Positions 53,721 to 63,627 are shown, counted from the first letter of the stretch. The stretch: 64,000 nucleotides of DNA from Nitrosomonas sp. Nm132 (GCF_900100485.1 NZ_FNDH01000010.1:17680-81679), one strand, 5' to 3'. Numbers and translations: made by a program. The notes: a model not told the origin generated them from the letters alone.

Positions 53721-56048
53721 CTATGATGTTGCCTTTGCCGTTTTTCCAAAATCTGGCGAAAAATCATCAACCATGATGACCTGGCGTCGTAATAATTTCA
53801 TTTTCTCAAGCAATACCGCTTCCTCCTGAAGGAGAATGCCTCGTTCTAACGCCTCGGTGATTATTTCCTCGTTCCGTGCGACAAGCTGTCCCGCCTTGGC
53901 AGCGCTACGCAACTTAGCTTCGATCGCCTCACATGCAATAGCACATTCCAGCGCCTGTTCCAGAACAACTAATGGTTCATTGTCAGCAGTTGGAATATAA
54001 ATCCCTGCTGTCAGACGATTACGCACCTCTCCAGGCTCCAGGATTAATCGGGCAACTCTATGCGAGAGCTCATCTGCAGGAAGCGAATATCGTTTACCCA
54101 ATGGGAATATCAGGAAACGCATCAAACCACGCATTAAAAAGTGACCAGGGAAGTTTCTCAGAAATTCATCGAAGGCTTGCTGTATGCGATACAGTGCATC
54201 CTGAATAGACCAATGTAGCAGCGGCAGATCTGAAACAGGACGCCCATCATCTTCAAAACGCTTCAATGTGGCAGAGCACAAATACAACATGCTGAGAATA
54301 TCGCCGAGTCTTGCGGATAATCTTTCCTTGCGCTTGAGCGATCCTCCCAGCTTCAGCATGGCAATATCAGTCACTAAAGCAAACGCAGCAGAAAATCGGG
54401 TTAATTGCCGGTAATAATCAGCCGTATCACTCAGAACACCCTCTGGTATCTCTTTAATATACCGGCTGGTTAGACCAAAAAAGAAACTACGGAAAACGTT
54501 GCGAATACCAAAAGCGATGTGTCCCATCAATGCCTGATCGAATGCAATCGAAGCACGCTTCTTGTCTTCATCATTAGCCGCATTGATTTCTTGCAACGCA
54601 TAAGGGTGGCCGCGAATCGCACCTTGGCCGAAAATAATCATGTTTCGCGTCAGGATATTGGCGCCTTCAACCGTAATCCCAATCGGAGTCTGTTGGTAAG
54701 TGCGGGCTAAATAATTACCCGGCCCCATACAAATGCCTTTACCACCCAGCACATCCATGGCGTCATTGATTGCCTGGCGGCTGCGCTCAGTCAAATGGTA
54801 TTTAACGATGGCTGAAATCACCGAAGGCTTTTCACCCAGATCGACTGCACCTGCGGTCATGACTCTGGCAGCATCCATCATATAGGTATTGCCGGCAATT
54901 CGCGCCAGTGCTTCCTCTACGCCTTCAAAAAAACCAATGGGTATCTTGAATTGCACACGCACCCGCCCATAAGCACCACTCGTACGTGCAGCCAGCTTAG
55001 CCGCACCGGTACTGGTAGCAGGCAGAGAAATCGAACGTCCTGCAGCCAGACAGTTCATCAACATCCGCCAGCCGCTACCCACTCCCTCACGTCCACCAAT
55101 TACCCAGTCCATTGGAATGAACACATCCTTGCCAGAATTCGGCCCATTCTGAAATGCCCCATTTAACGGAAAATGACGACGACCGATATTGACGCCTGGT
55201 GTATTGGTAGGAATCAACGCCAGCGTAATGCCGAGATCTTCTTCATCACCGAGTAGTCTATCTGGATCACGTAACTTGAATGCCAACCCCAGGATGGTCG
55301 CGACCGGCCCCAATGTAATGTAGCGCTTTTCCCACGTAACACGCATGCCTAGCACGTCTTGCTGGCCATTGTACTCACCTCGACATACGATACCCAGATC
55401 AGGTATTGATCCAGCGTCAGAACCTGCTTCAGGTCCTGTCAAAGCGAAACAGGGCACCTCCAATCCTTTTGCCAAACGAGGAAGATAATGATTTTTCTGT
55501 TCCTCCGTTCCATAATGCAACAATAATTCAGCTGGGCCCAGTGAATTGGGCACCATCACCGTTATTGCTGCCGTGTTGCTACGCGAACTGATTTTCATCA
55601 CCACCTCGGAATGTGCGAGTGCTGAGAATCCATATCCTCCATACTCCTTAGGGATGATCAAACCGAAGAATCCATTATCCTTTATAAATTGCCAGGCTTG
55701 CGGTGGCAAATCATAGCGCTCATGGGTAATATGCCATTCATCCAGCATCGCACAGAGATGCTCGACAGGCCCTTCCAGAAATGCCTTCTCCTCTGGACTG
55801 AGTACAGGTTTGGGATAAGCCAGTAATTTGTGCCAGTCTGGTTTACCGCTAAACAAATCTCCTTCCCACCATACCGTACCCGCATCAAGCGCTTCCTGCT
55901 CAGTCTGCGAAATCTGAGGAAGAATTTTACGGAAAATTCTCATTATAAAATTGGAAAAAATGTGACGACGCAAGAAGGGAATCACCAGAATAGCCACTAC
56001 GATCGCAATCAGCGAAAGAATCAGCAATAAAAAAGACAGGAGCATCAT
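53721..56048 (-). CDS. fadE: Acyl-CoA dehydrogenase FadE
   Basis: A 775-residue flavoenzyme of the large membrane-associated FadE class (E. coli FadE is about 814). N-terminal hydrophobic residues 1-28 anchor it to the inner membrane. The ACAD domain covers about 85-480 with FALTGPEAGSDAGSIPD, the IDV-type VLGGKGICMGPGN and a C-terminal DUF1974 region up to about 760. It catalyses the first step of beta-oxidation. The first of two tandem ATGs follows AGGAAA. It precedes the acyl-CoA ligase by 64 bp on the same strand. Confidence 0.9.
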   Translation of the reverse strand: MMLLSFLLLILSLIAIVVAILVIPFLRRHIFSNFIMRIFRKILPQISQTEQEALDAGTVWWEGDLFSGKPDWHKLLAYPKPVLSPEEKAFLEGPVEHLCAMLDEWHITHERYDLPPQAWQFIKDNGFFGLIIPKEYGGYGFSALAHSEVVMKISSRSNTAAITVMVPNSLGPAELLLHYGTEEQKNHYLPRLAKGLEVPCFALTGPEAGSDAGSIPDLGIVCRGEYNGQQDVLGMRVTWEKRYITLGPVATILGLAFKLRDPDRLLGDEEDLGITLALIPTNTPGVNIGRRHFPLNGAFQNGPNSGKDVFIPMDWVIGGREGVGSGWRMLMNCLAAGRSISLPATSTGAAKLAARTSGAYGRVRVQFKIPIGFFEGVEEALARIAGNTYMMDAARVMTAGAVDLGEKPSVISAIVKYHLTERSRQAINDAMDVLGGKGICMGPGNYLARTYQQTPIGITVEGANILTRNMIIFGQGAIRGHPYALQEINAANDEDKKRASIAFDQALMGHIAFGIRNVFRSFFFGLTSRYIKEIPEGVLSDTADYYRQLTRFSAAFALVTDIAMLKLGGSLKRKERLSARLGDILSMLYLCSATLKRFEDDGRPVSDLPLLHWSIQDALYRIQQAFDEFLRNFPGHFLMRGLMRFLIFPLGKRYSLPADELSHRVARLILEPGEVRNRLTAGIYIPTADNEPLVVLEQALECAIACEAIEAKLRSAAKAGQLVARNEEIITEALERGILLQEEAVLLEKMKLLRRQVIMVDDFSPDFGKTAKATS

Positions 56049-56274
56049 TTTTTTCCTGTAAGGATTAAGATTCTGACTACACTACCGTAGAAAATGCTTG
56101 TGTCAAGCCTCACTGCATAGAAGTTTTCAATAATCTATAAAATTCTACTGAGGTATTGTAGAATCAACTCAGACCAAGAACACAAGTAAGTAGTAAGTAT
56201 CAATGTCTGATTTACCCCCTGACCTAGCGTCATAATACCTACATACTTCAGTATTCATTTCATTAGGACTGTAA

Positions 56275-57183
56275 ATGGAAAATCGAGCCCATGCGCTTGC
56301 AGCGGGTTTATTCGTAATTATCCTTGGCATGGCAGTGGCAGCTGCTGTCATGTGGTTTAGTGACCAGAAGATCCTGCATGACCACTATTTACTGGTATCG
56401 GAAGAGGGATCCGTGGCAGGATTGAATCCTGAATCATCGGTCCGCTATCGTGGTGTGCCCGTAGGTAAAGTCGAAGACATTTGGTTCGACCCGAATAATC
56501 CCAATCTGATCTTGATCCGCATTGCCGTGAGCAGCAATATTGTCTTCCCTAAAAATATCTATGCACAATTAGCCACTCAAGGATTTACCGGACTAGCCTT
56601 CATCGAATTAAATATCGAGGGCAAAGAACCACATGACGAACGGCTATCCCCTGATGTGCGCATCCCTTTGCGTCCTTCTTTTATCAAGGAATTATCCAGT
56701 TCATTCGAGGATTTAGTCAAAAATTCCAACCGGGCAATCGAGCGCATCAATTCACTATTAAGTGAAAAAAACCAAATACAAATCAACGCTATTCTGACAA
56801 ATCTTGCACAAGCTATCCGCCGTTACGACAGTTTGGCAGATCAGTTGCACTCAGGCATCAAATCTCTACCTGAGTTAGCCACCGAAGCAAGCCTGGCACT
56901 GAAGCAGACCCATCAACTCCTCTCAGACATCAATCAGGCCGTAGTAAAAATCAATCAACAAGATGGTCTGGTAGATGGATTGACACAAAATAGCCAAGAA
57001 ATCGCTGATACTTTGCCGAAATTACGAGAGATCAGCACCGCCATTATGCAAAGTACCCACCACATCAACCGTATGCTGCTTAAACTAGAAGAGCAACCGC
57101 AAAGCTTGCTATTCGGCAGCCCTCCCGCTTTGCCTGGTCCAGGAGAAAGCGGTTTTGTGCCACCTCGGAAAATAGCGCCATGA
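56275..57183 (+). CDS. MCE-domain (MlaD-like) lipid-transport protein
   Basis: A 302-residue protein with one N-terminal transmembrane helix (LAAGLFVIILGMAVAAAVMWF in part) and an MCE domain at about 40-120 (SVAGLNPESSVRYRGVPVGKV, then GFTGLAFIEL). The C-terminal 180 residues are helical with many polar repeats. It should sit in the periplasm as part of a phospholipid-transport ABC system. The usual permease and ATPase genes are not beside it; only the lipoprotein follows, overlapping by 4 bp. Ribosome site AGGA. Confidence 0.85.
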   Translation: MENRAHALAAGLFVIILGMAVAAAVMWFSDQKILHDHYLLVSEEGSVAGLNPESSVRYRGVPVGKVEDIWFDPNNPNLILIRIAVSSNIVFPKNIYAQLATQGFTGLAFIELNIEGKEPHDERLSPDVRIPLRPSFIKELSSSFEDLVKNSNRAIERINSLLSEKNQIQINAILTNLAQAIRRYDSLADQLHSGIKSLPELATEASLALKQTHQLLSDINQAVVKINQQDGLVDGLTQNSQEIADTLPKLREISTAIMQSTHHINRMLLKLEEQPQSLLFGSPPALPGPGESGFVPPRKIAP

Positions 57184-57794
57184 TCAAATTCGTTATCGTG
57201 TTCTTGTTGCTTGCTGGCTGTACGTTAACACCTAAACAGAATCTTCCAATGGCCATCTATGATTTAGGTCTGCAGCAATCTACCGAACATCATAGCTCAA
57301 TCCCCTTTAACACGAGTATTCTGGTAGCAGACGTAACCGCCCCCATATGGCTGGATAATCAAGCAATACAGTATCGCCTGACCTATCATGATCCGGCACG
57401 ATCCTATGCCTACGCCAACAGCCGCTGGGCTGCTTCACCTGCAAAACTGCTCACCCGACGAATCAAGGACTACCTTGTTACTCATCAAGGTATTACTAGT
57501 AGTCACGATGGTTTAAAAGCTGACTATGCTTTGCTCACTGAGCTTGAGGAATTTACTCAGGTATTTGATCATCCAGACAATAGCCGGGTCATTATTCGAT
57601 TGCGTGCAAGCCTAATCGAACGAAATACACGCATGTTACTCGCTCAAGAAAAGTTTTCCAGCATACAAGAGGCTCCTTCCGCAGATGCTGCTGGGGCAGT
57701 TGCCGCATTGATCTCAGCAAGCGATACGATATCGAATGAGTTAATCAAATGGCTTATAGACAACCTAGCAGAGAAGAACTCTGTCAAGAAATAA
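57180..57794 (+). CDS. ABC-type transport auxiliary lipoprotein (PqiC/YmbA-like)
   Basis: A 204-residue lipoprotein; the lipobox is LLAGC (Cys 14). The body IYDLGLQ, then VADVTAPIWLDNQAIQYRL and RWAASPAKLLTRRI, is the DUF330 pattern. This family provides the outer-membrane partner of MCE systems. The ATG overlaps the MCE gene stop (ATGA), so the two proteins are made together. Confidence 0.82.
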   Translation: MIKFVIVFLLLAGCTLTPKQNLPMAIYDLGLQQSTEHHSSIPFNTSILVADVTAPIWLDNQAIQYRLTYHDPARSYAYANSRWAASPAKLLTRRIKDYLVTHQGITSSHDGLKADYALLTELEEFTQVFDHPDNSRVIIRLRASLIERNTRMLLAQEKFSSIQEAPSADAAGAVAALISASDTISNELIKWLIDNLAEKNSVKK

Positions 57795-57858
57795 TGGTCG
57801 CCTATCGCGTTTCAGTGACGCTCTTGTGATAATATCCATTACTTCCTTATTTTTCTAT

Positions 57859-58002
57859 ATGCATCACGTGCACCTACTTTATATCGTTGTTTTATTGCCT
57901 CTCTGGTTGACTGCTTGCGGTCTAAAAGGGCCGCTCTACCTTCCACAAAACGAAGCCCCTCCAGCATCACAATCGTCTCAGGATGAACAAACAAATCAAT
58001 GA
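57859..58002 (+). CDS. lptM: LPS-assembly-linked small lipoprotein LptM
   Basis: A 47-residue lipoprotein. The signal is MHHVHLLYIVVLLPLWLTAC and the conserved motif CGLKGPLYLP follows directly. LptM (formerly YifL) helps the LptD outer-membrane assembly. It lies directly before lysA and its TGA overlaps the lysA ATG, the standard lptM-lysA arrangement. A reasonable but weak ribosome site is present. Confidence 0.88.
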   Translation: MHHVHLLYIVVLLPLWLTACGLKGPLYLPQNEAPPASQSSQDEQTNQ

Positions 58003-59252
58003 GCGGGTTTACATCATTTACATATCAACATGGCCAGCTTTACGCTGAAGCAGCTTCCTTGGTCGATATTGCCAAGGAATTCGGCACGCCTTGCTATGTT
58101 TATTCGCGTGCAGCATTGATTGCTGCTTACCAGGAATTCGACCGCGCCTTTGCAGACCATGATCATCTCATCTGCTACGCAGTCAAGGCCAATTCCAATC
58201 TTGCCATTCTCAATATGCTTGCCCGTCTGGGTAGTGGCTTTGATATCGTTTCGGGTGGTGAATTGCTGCGTGTATTGAAAGCTGGCGGTGATCCCCGAAA
58301 AATCGTGTTTTCGGGGGTAGGGAAGAATCAGGATGAGATGCGTGCGGCATTGGCTGCAGGCATCCTTTGCTTCAATGTCGAATCAGAAATGGAATTATTG
58401 AGTCTTAACCAGCTTGCAAAGGAAATGAATAAAGTTGCGCCGGTAAGCCTACGGGTAAATCCTGATGTCGATGCTAAAACCCATCCTTATATCTCAACGG
58501 GCCTCAAGGAAAATAAATTCGGTATTCCCATGACTGAAGCCGAACGAATTTATGCAGCAGCCCACGAACTCACCCATGTTCGCATCACCGGTTTGGATTG
58601 CCATATCGGCTCGCAGCTCACTACAATCGACCCATTCATTGAAGCCAGCAATAAAATGCTGAATTTACTGGATCGTCTGGAAAAACAGGGGTCACACATT
58701 GAGCATCTGGATCTGGGAGGAGGTTTGGGCATACGCTATAACCAAGAATCGCCACCATCAATCAAAGATTATGTGACGGCGTTATGTAACAGCGTTGGTC
58801 AACGTAAACAACGCATACTCATTGAGCCTGGCCGATCGTTAATCGGCAATACAGGTCTATTACTGACTCGTGTCGAATACCTTAAGCATGCTCCCCACCG
58901 GAATTTTGCCATTGTGGACGCTGCGATGAACGATCTGATGCGCCCAGCTCTGTACGATGCTTACCATGAGATATTACCGGTCGTTAAAAAACCAGGCGAT
59001 GTCAACACTTATCAGGTTGTAGGTCCTGTCTGTGAAACCGGTGATTTCATTGGACACGACCGTAAGCTAAACTTAACAAAAGAGGATTTGCTGGCCGTCA
59101 TGTCTGCGGGCGCCTATGGAATGAGCATGAGCTCGAATTACAATACACGCCCACGTGCAGCGGAAGTCATGGTGGATGGTGACACAGCCCATTTGATTCG
59201 TGCACGTGAAACAATAGAACAGCTTATTGCCTCTGAAAAGATACTGGACTGA
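57999..59252 (+). CDS. lysA: Diaminopimelate decarboxylase
   Basis: A 417-residue PLP enzyme that makes L-lysine from meso-diaminopimelate. The PLP lysine is in CYAVKANSN (near residue 60); the phosphate-binding GGGLGIRY, EPGRSL, the catalytic GPVCETGDF and a C-terminal YGMSMSSNYNTRPRA are all present. Translationally coupled to lptM. Length is normal. Confidence 0.96.
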   Translation: MSGFTSFTYQHGQLYAEAASLVDIAKEFGTPCYVYSRAALIAAYQEFDRAFADHDHLICYAVKANSNLAILNMLARLGSGFDIVSGGELLRVLKAGGDPRKIVFSGVGKNQDEMRAALAAGILCFNVESEMELLSLNQLAKEMNKVAPVSLRVNPDVDAKTHPYISTGLKENKFGIPMTEAERIYAAAHELTHVRITGLDCHIGSQLTTIDPFIEASNKMLNLLDRLEKQGSHIEHLDLGGGLGIRYNQESPPSIKDYVTALCNSVGQRKQRILIEPGRSLIGNTGLLLTRVEYLKHAPHRNFAIVDAAMNDLMRPALYDAYHEILPVVKKPGDVNTYQVVGPVCETGDFIGHDRKLNLTKEDLLAVMSAGAYGMSMSSNYNTRPRAAEVMVDGDTAHLIRARETIEQLIASEKILD

Positions 59253-59317
59253 AACCAGCCATGAATCAGTATAAATAAATCCCCTGTTGTATTTGTGACA
59301 AAAAGCTGCATTGATTT

Positions 59318-60379
59318 ATGACAACCCATACTATGACTAACCCTGCCAGCATTGAAGATAATCATTATCAGGAGCGCATTCTGCAGGGGGTTTCACGTAC
59401 TTTTGCACTAACGATCCCACAACTTCCCCTCTCACTCTATCAAGTCATCGGCAATGCTTATTTATTATGTCGTATTGTCGATACCGTGGAAGATGATAAT
59501 GGTTTATCGTCTGAGCAAACCCGCAAGTTTGCTGAAATGTTTATACAAGTTGTTGGTGGAAATGTTACTGCAGAAGCATTTTCAAAAGAATTATTTCCAT
59601 TGCTCTCTGAGCATACGATTCCTGCCGAGCAGGATCTGATCAAAAATACGCCTGCGGTGATACGCATTACTCATAGCTTCAATCCTATTCAGCGCAAGGT
59701 ATTAGAACGCTGTGTTCGCATCATGGGACAAGGCATGGCTGATTATCAGGACACTGAATCGCTGGCAGGGTTAAAGGATTTAGCGGCGCTTGATCGGTAC
59801 TGCTACCATGTTGCAGGTGTTGTGGGTGAAATGTTAACCGAATTATTCTGTGATTATTCGGAAGAAATCAATCGCAACAAGCCTACTCTCATGAAATTAG
59901 CTGTTTCGTTTGGCCAAGGATTACAGATGACCAATATCCTGAAAGATATCTGGGAAGATAGAAAGCGCGGAGCATGCTGGTTGCCACAAGACATTTTTAA
60001 GAAAAAGGATTTTGATCTCAATGACTTGCAGCCAGGGTGCACTGACCATCGATTTCATGATGGTCTTGGCGTATTGATTGGAATTGCTAAAGCCCATTTG
60101 CGCAATGCGCTTACTTATACCTGCATGATCCCCCCAAGGGAAACGGGAATACGCCGCTTCTGCCTGTGGGCACTGGGTATGGCCATTCTGACTCTGAATA
60201 AAATCAACCAAAACCGCTCTTTCATCGAAGGCACTCAAGTCAAGATTTCACGCCGGAGTGTCAAAGCAACTGTTCTAATTACCAGCGCACTGGCCAGTCA
60301 AGACTGGGCGTTGCAACAAATCTTTACATTTACCTCAAGACAACTCCCCGAAGTAGATATTTTAGGCAATGAGGTATAA
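59318..60379 (+). CDS. Squalene synthase (farnesyl-diphosphate farnesyltransferase)
   Basis: A 353-residue squalene/phytoene synthase. The two Asp-rich motifs are DTVEDD (near residue 55) and ILKDIWED (near 207), with the SRTFALTI region at the start and YCYHVAGVVGEM before the second motif. The C-terminal tail is longer than in HpnC/HpnD and fits squalene synthase. With hpnA next, 44 bp away, this is a hopanoid pathway; the squalene-hopene cyclase is not in the window. Phytoene synthase is less likely because no carotenoid genes are near. Confidence 0.85.
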   Translation: MTTHTMTNPASIEDNHYQERILQGVSRTFALTIPQLPLSLYQVIGNAYLLCRIVDTVEDDNGLSSEQTRKFAEMFIQVVGGNVTAEAFSKELFPLLSEHTIPAEQDLIKNTPAVIRITHSFNPIQRKVLERCVRIMGQGMADYQDTESLAGLKDLAALDRYCYHVAGVVGEMLTELFCDYSEEINRNKPTLMKLAVSFGQGLQMTNILKDIWEDRKRGACWLPQDIFKKKDFDLNDLQPGCTDHRFHDGLGVLIGIAKAHLRNALTYTCMIPPRETGIRRFCLWALGMAILTLNKINQNRSFIEGTQVKISRRSVKATVLITSALASQDWALQQIFTFTSRQLPEVDILGNEV

Positions 60380-60422
60380 GCTCTAAACTATACTATTAAC
60401 TTCATATTTGCTTATAACTACT

Positions 60423-61409
60423 ATGAAATCTCTGGTAACTGGCGCAAATGGTTTCGTTGGCTCAGCAGTTATAAGATGCTTATTAGCCGCTGGCCATGAA
60501 GTACGTGCATTCGTCAGACCGGGGAGTGATCAGCAAAATCTCACGAAACTCCCTATTGAGACTGTGGAAGGTGACTTGCGCGATGTCCCTTCATTAAAGC
60601 GTGCAGTAACAGGCTGCGATAGCCTGTTCCATGTCGCAGCCGATTACCGTCTTTGGGTACCCAATCCAGCCATCATGTACGACGTAAATGTCAGCGGTAC
60701 CAGAGCATTGATACTCGCCGGCGCAGAAGCGGGCATGAACCGTATGGTGTATACGAGCAGTGTTGCCACCCTGGGATTGAATCCAAACAGCTTACCGGCA
60801 GACGAAGAGACACCCTCCAACCTTGCCTCAATAGCCGGGCACTATAAGCGTTCAAAATTTCTAGCTGAACAAACCGTACAAGAACTCGTGCGTGAACATC
60901 AATTGCCATTGGTCACGGTCAATCCATCCACGCCAATTGGTCCGCGCGATGTCAAACCCACCCCGACAGGACGCATTGTGCTTGACACGCTGCACGGGAG
61001 AATGCCTGCCTACGTCGATACCGGGTTAAATGTCGCTCATGTTGATGACATCGCCTATGGCCACCTGCTTGCACATCAATACGGAAAATCTGGCGAACGT
61101 TATATTCTGGGTGGTGACAATATGACATTGCTGCAAATACTCCAGACCATCGATGAAATCACTGGTAAACCAACTAAGCGAAAAAACATTCCGGTTAAAG
61201 TCATGCTACCGATCGCTCATACGATGGAGATAGTCGCAAGAATTACCAATACTGAACCTCGCGCCACCGTTGATAGTATTCGGATGGCAAAAAAGAAAAT
61301 GTTTTTCACTAGTGCCAAAGCGGCTCGTGAATTGGGATATCAATCCCGACCAGCCATAGATGCCATTAAAGATGCAATAGACTGGTTTAGGCGTGCTGGT
61401 TATTGCTAA
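60423..61409 (+). CDS. hpnA: Hopanoid-associated sugar epimerase HpnA
   Basis: A 328-residue extended SDR protein. The NAD motif is TGANGFVGSA at the N-terminus, the active Tyr/Lys are in HYKRSKFLAEQ, and there are the characteristic FHVAADYRLWVPNP and NPSTPIGPRDVKPTPTGRI. These last are specific to the HpnA family, associated with hopanoid side-chain assembly. The start is the ATG at 60423; the upstream TTG would add five residues. Follows squalene synthase on the same strand. Confidence 0.9.
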   Translation: MKSLVTGANGFVGSAVIRCLLAAGHEVRAFVRPGSDQQNLTKLPIETVEGDLRDVPSLKRAVTGCDSLFHVAADYRLWVPNPAIMYDVNVSGTRALILAGAEAGMNRMVYTSSVATLGLNPNSLPADEETPSNLASIAGHYKRSKFLAEQTVQELVREHQLPLVTVNPSTPIGPRDVKPTPTGRIVLDTLHGRMPAYVDTGLNVAHVDDIAYGHLLAHQYGKSGERYILGGDNMTLLQILQTIDEITGKPTKRKNIPVKVMLPIAHTMEIVARITNTEPRATVDSIRMAKKKMFFTSAKAARELGYQSRPAIDAIKDAIDWFRRAGYC

Positions 61410-61448
61410 GATTTGTCAGAAAACTTCCTCTGGCCGGAGTCAAGCTCT

Positions 61449-62597
61449 TTATTTTTTCAACACCGCAAGTGTTTCAACATGGGGTGTATGCGGAAAAAGA
61501 TCAACCAACTGAATCTCAGTGATCGACCAGCCTTTCTTTGAAAAAGCCCAGGCATCGCGGGCAAACGTCTCGGGATCGCAAGAAATATAGTAAATCGTTT
61601 TCAATGCAATAAAATGCTCAAAAAAACCTTTCATGTTTTTGAGTCCAGCGCGCGGGGGATCAAGCACCAATGTATCCGCATCTGCAATCCTCTTTCGCAG
61701 GATCTTCCAGATAAAGGGCTTGAACAAATCGACCGGTTGGGCATCCACTTTGGCCAAATTCTTTGCTCTGAGCAGTTTGATGGCATCAAGTCCCGATTCA
61801 TAAGCAATCACTTCGCTACATGCCGACTCTGCAATCACTTCGGTGAAATTGCCGGAGCCGCAAAATAACTCAACGATCTTACCTACACTGGAATTTTCCT
61901 TGAGCTTGGCACGCAGCCAAGATTTTATCCATTCATTTTGTGTGGTATTACCCTGCTTGAAAGGTCTCTTTTGATTGAGTCGAATGAGCTCAGCCGAAAA
62001 ATCATCATCCAGATCAATGAAATTCCAATCATAGCCAGTGCCAGGTAACCAATCTTCGCGCGGCAAACTCGCCAGCATCCCTTTCAAAAGATTCCTACAG
62101 GTATCATTGAGCACCATGCAATCTCCCACCGGCGCGATATTGTGGGAGCCTTCAACTACAAAACCTAATTTCTCACCATCAGTTTTAACTTGGAAACGAT
62201 TACGATAACCATACAGATGGGGAGAAGGTTGTACATTAGACACATTCAATTGTCTCGTCTCGAATCCGATTCTCTTCATTGCATAAATCAGACGATTTCG
62301 CTTTTGCTCAAGCTGACTTTCATAATTGGCGATCATCCAGGGACAACCCGAACAAGAATCCTCATTGGAGCCAAGAAAAGTACATTCTGGTTGTTGCCGC
62401 TGAGCAGATGCACTAATGAGTTGAAGCAGTTTGGCATAGCCATATTTCTTATTGTTCAGTGGTCGATTGATGATCTCAAATTCACCTCTGTCTCCTGGCC
62501 ATGCACCAAACACAAAATAGGAAATGCCTTCCTCTTCATTTCTGGCCACACCCAGCCCTTTTTGTGATAAATGAGTTACTTCACTTGTAAATTTCAT
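61449..62597 (-). CDS. Class I RNA uracil-C5 methyltransferase (TrmA/RlmD family)
   Basis: A 382-residue RNA methyltransferase. It has an N-terminal TRAM-like fold (LSQKGLGVARNEEEG), cysteines for an iron-sulfur cluster (CTFLG, then CSGCPW), SAM motif ELFCGSGNFTE, the DPPRAG motif, and SCDPETFARD with the catalytic Cys. This family modifies uracil in 23S rRNA or tRNA. The spacing of the first Cys differs slightly from RlmD, so I do not assign the exact target. Convergent with hpnA. Confidence 0.82.
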   Translation of the reverse strand: MKFTSEVTHLSQKGLGVARNEEEGISYFVFGAWPGDRGEFEIINRPLNNKKYGYAKLLQLISASAQRQQPECTFLGSNEDSCSGCPWMIANYESQLEQKRNRLIYAMKRIGFETRQLNVSNVQPSPHLYGYRNRFQVKTDGEKLGFVVEGSHNIAPVGDCMVLNDTCRNLLKGMLASLPREDWLPGTGYDWNFIDLDDDFSAELIRLNQKRPFKQGNTTQNEWIKSWLRAKLKENSSVGKIVELFCGSGNFTEVIAESACSEVIAYESGLDAIKLLRAKNLAKVDAQPVDLFKPFIWKILRKRIADADTLVLDPPRAGLKNMKGFFEHFIALKTIYYISCDPETFARDAWAFSKKGWSITEIQLVDLFPHTPHVETLAVLKK

Positions 62598-62640
62598 GAT
62601 TGCTTATGAGTTTCTATTTAACGTGAGTTCGACATAAGGA

Positions 62641-63425
62641 TCACATCAGCACGACTGGAAGAGCTTGTGAGGGTCTGATATTAAGTGAAAGTTCCTTCTC
62701 CCGGAATATGTAAGTTACCAGCCCGGCTATCAGATTAACAAAAAAGTTAAATGGGCTGCGATGACGGGAATGCTCGACTTGCGAGATGTTTTTCAGTTGG
62801 TCGTTGACAGTCTCCATGATCGAACGTTTACGCAACAAAAGTTTGTCAAACAGCGGCAGCAGCCTGGTAACGAGTTGCATGTTCTCCTCCCAGAGTTACC
62901 CAAAGAACGGCTGGGAGATGTAGCCCCGGTCGCCAAAGAGTTTCCCAAATAAGGAACGTGCCAGCTCTGGCGCCGGGTCACGGCCATCGACATTACCTGC
63001 CATTATTTTCACGCTCAGTAATTCCCCCTGGTGATTAATGATTAACCCGAATATTTCATAAATTCGCGTGATGATCACGCAGGATTTTGATTAATAGGGA
63101 AGTTTTGAGAAAGAGGGGGGTAGTGACTCATACACCCGACTGAGCAAAATCTTTCTTATTAATCAAAAGGCAAGTGAGGGCACGTGCCAATTTATGAAAT
63201 ATTCGGGTTAAGTGCAGCTTGAATCCATAAAACCAATCCACGCTGGTCTGTCCCCTGGCAGCAAACGCCGCCATCACTTTATGTGACTAAATGCGGCGAT
63301 TGTGACATGCACTGATTCTGGTCGAATCAATCAAGCTCATCCCACTGCTGCGCCCAAAGCGGCTGATCAGAAAACAGCTCAAGGGCGCCAACGGTAGGTG
63401 TCAACGTACTTTTCGCCTGAGTACA
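62641..63425 (-). pseudogene. IS982-family transposase, degraded and split by a MITE
   Basis: Pieces in order: SRFGRSSGMSLIDSTR, then SACHNRRI, a TAG, then SHKVMAAFAARGQTS and WFYGFKLH, then the MITE, then LIINHQGELL, ending GDRGYISQPFFG, a TAA, then KLLLRKRSIMETVNDQ and SRHRSPFNFFVNLI. These are conserved blocks of IS982 transposases. Excising the MITE and one TTAA restores the reading frame across the junction. The N-terminal third is missing. The two in-frame stops show that it was already decaying. Confidence 0.85.
63046..63207 (+). mobile_element. 162-bp MITE, copy 4
   Basis: Same length and ends as copies 1 and 2, orientation as copy 2. The direct repeat is TTAA (63042-63045 and 63208-63211). 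It differs from copy 2 at about six positions. It sits inside the IS982 transposase gene, at a site where its removal gives a continuous frame. Confidence 0.92.
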
Positions 63426-63429
63426 TCAT

Positions 63430-63627
63430 TTAAGCTACTTTTTTCATCGTAGTTTCTGGTTGCGCATTACCGGGATTAAACCTGACTATTGACTCGTGCA
63501 ACCAGTTTCTGGTTTTTCCCGACCAACGTTCCGGATGTTTCTTTGTTACATTCTCATAGAGGCGTTTTCGCTGTTCAAGAATAGCGAAGTAATCAGCCAG
63601 ATGCCGCAAATCGTGCCCAAGAAACAC
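63430..63627 (-). pseudogene. C-terminal fragment of an integrase-core transposase (tentative)
   Basis: A 65-residue frame with REKLY-like and KHPERWSGKTRNW segments, which resemble the tail of IS3-type transposases (usual form THPERF). No catalytic DDE residues remain and no ends are seen. It is likely debris beside the IS982 remnant. Assignment is by a short motif. Confidence 0.35.
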
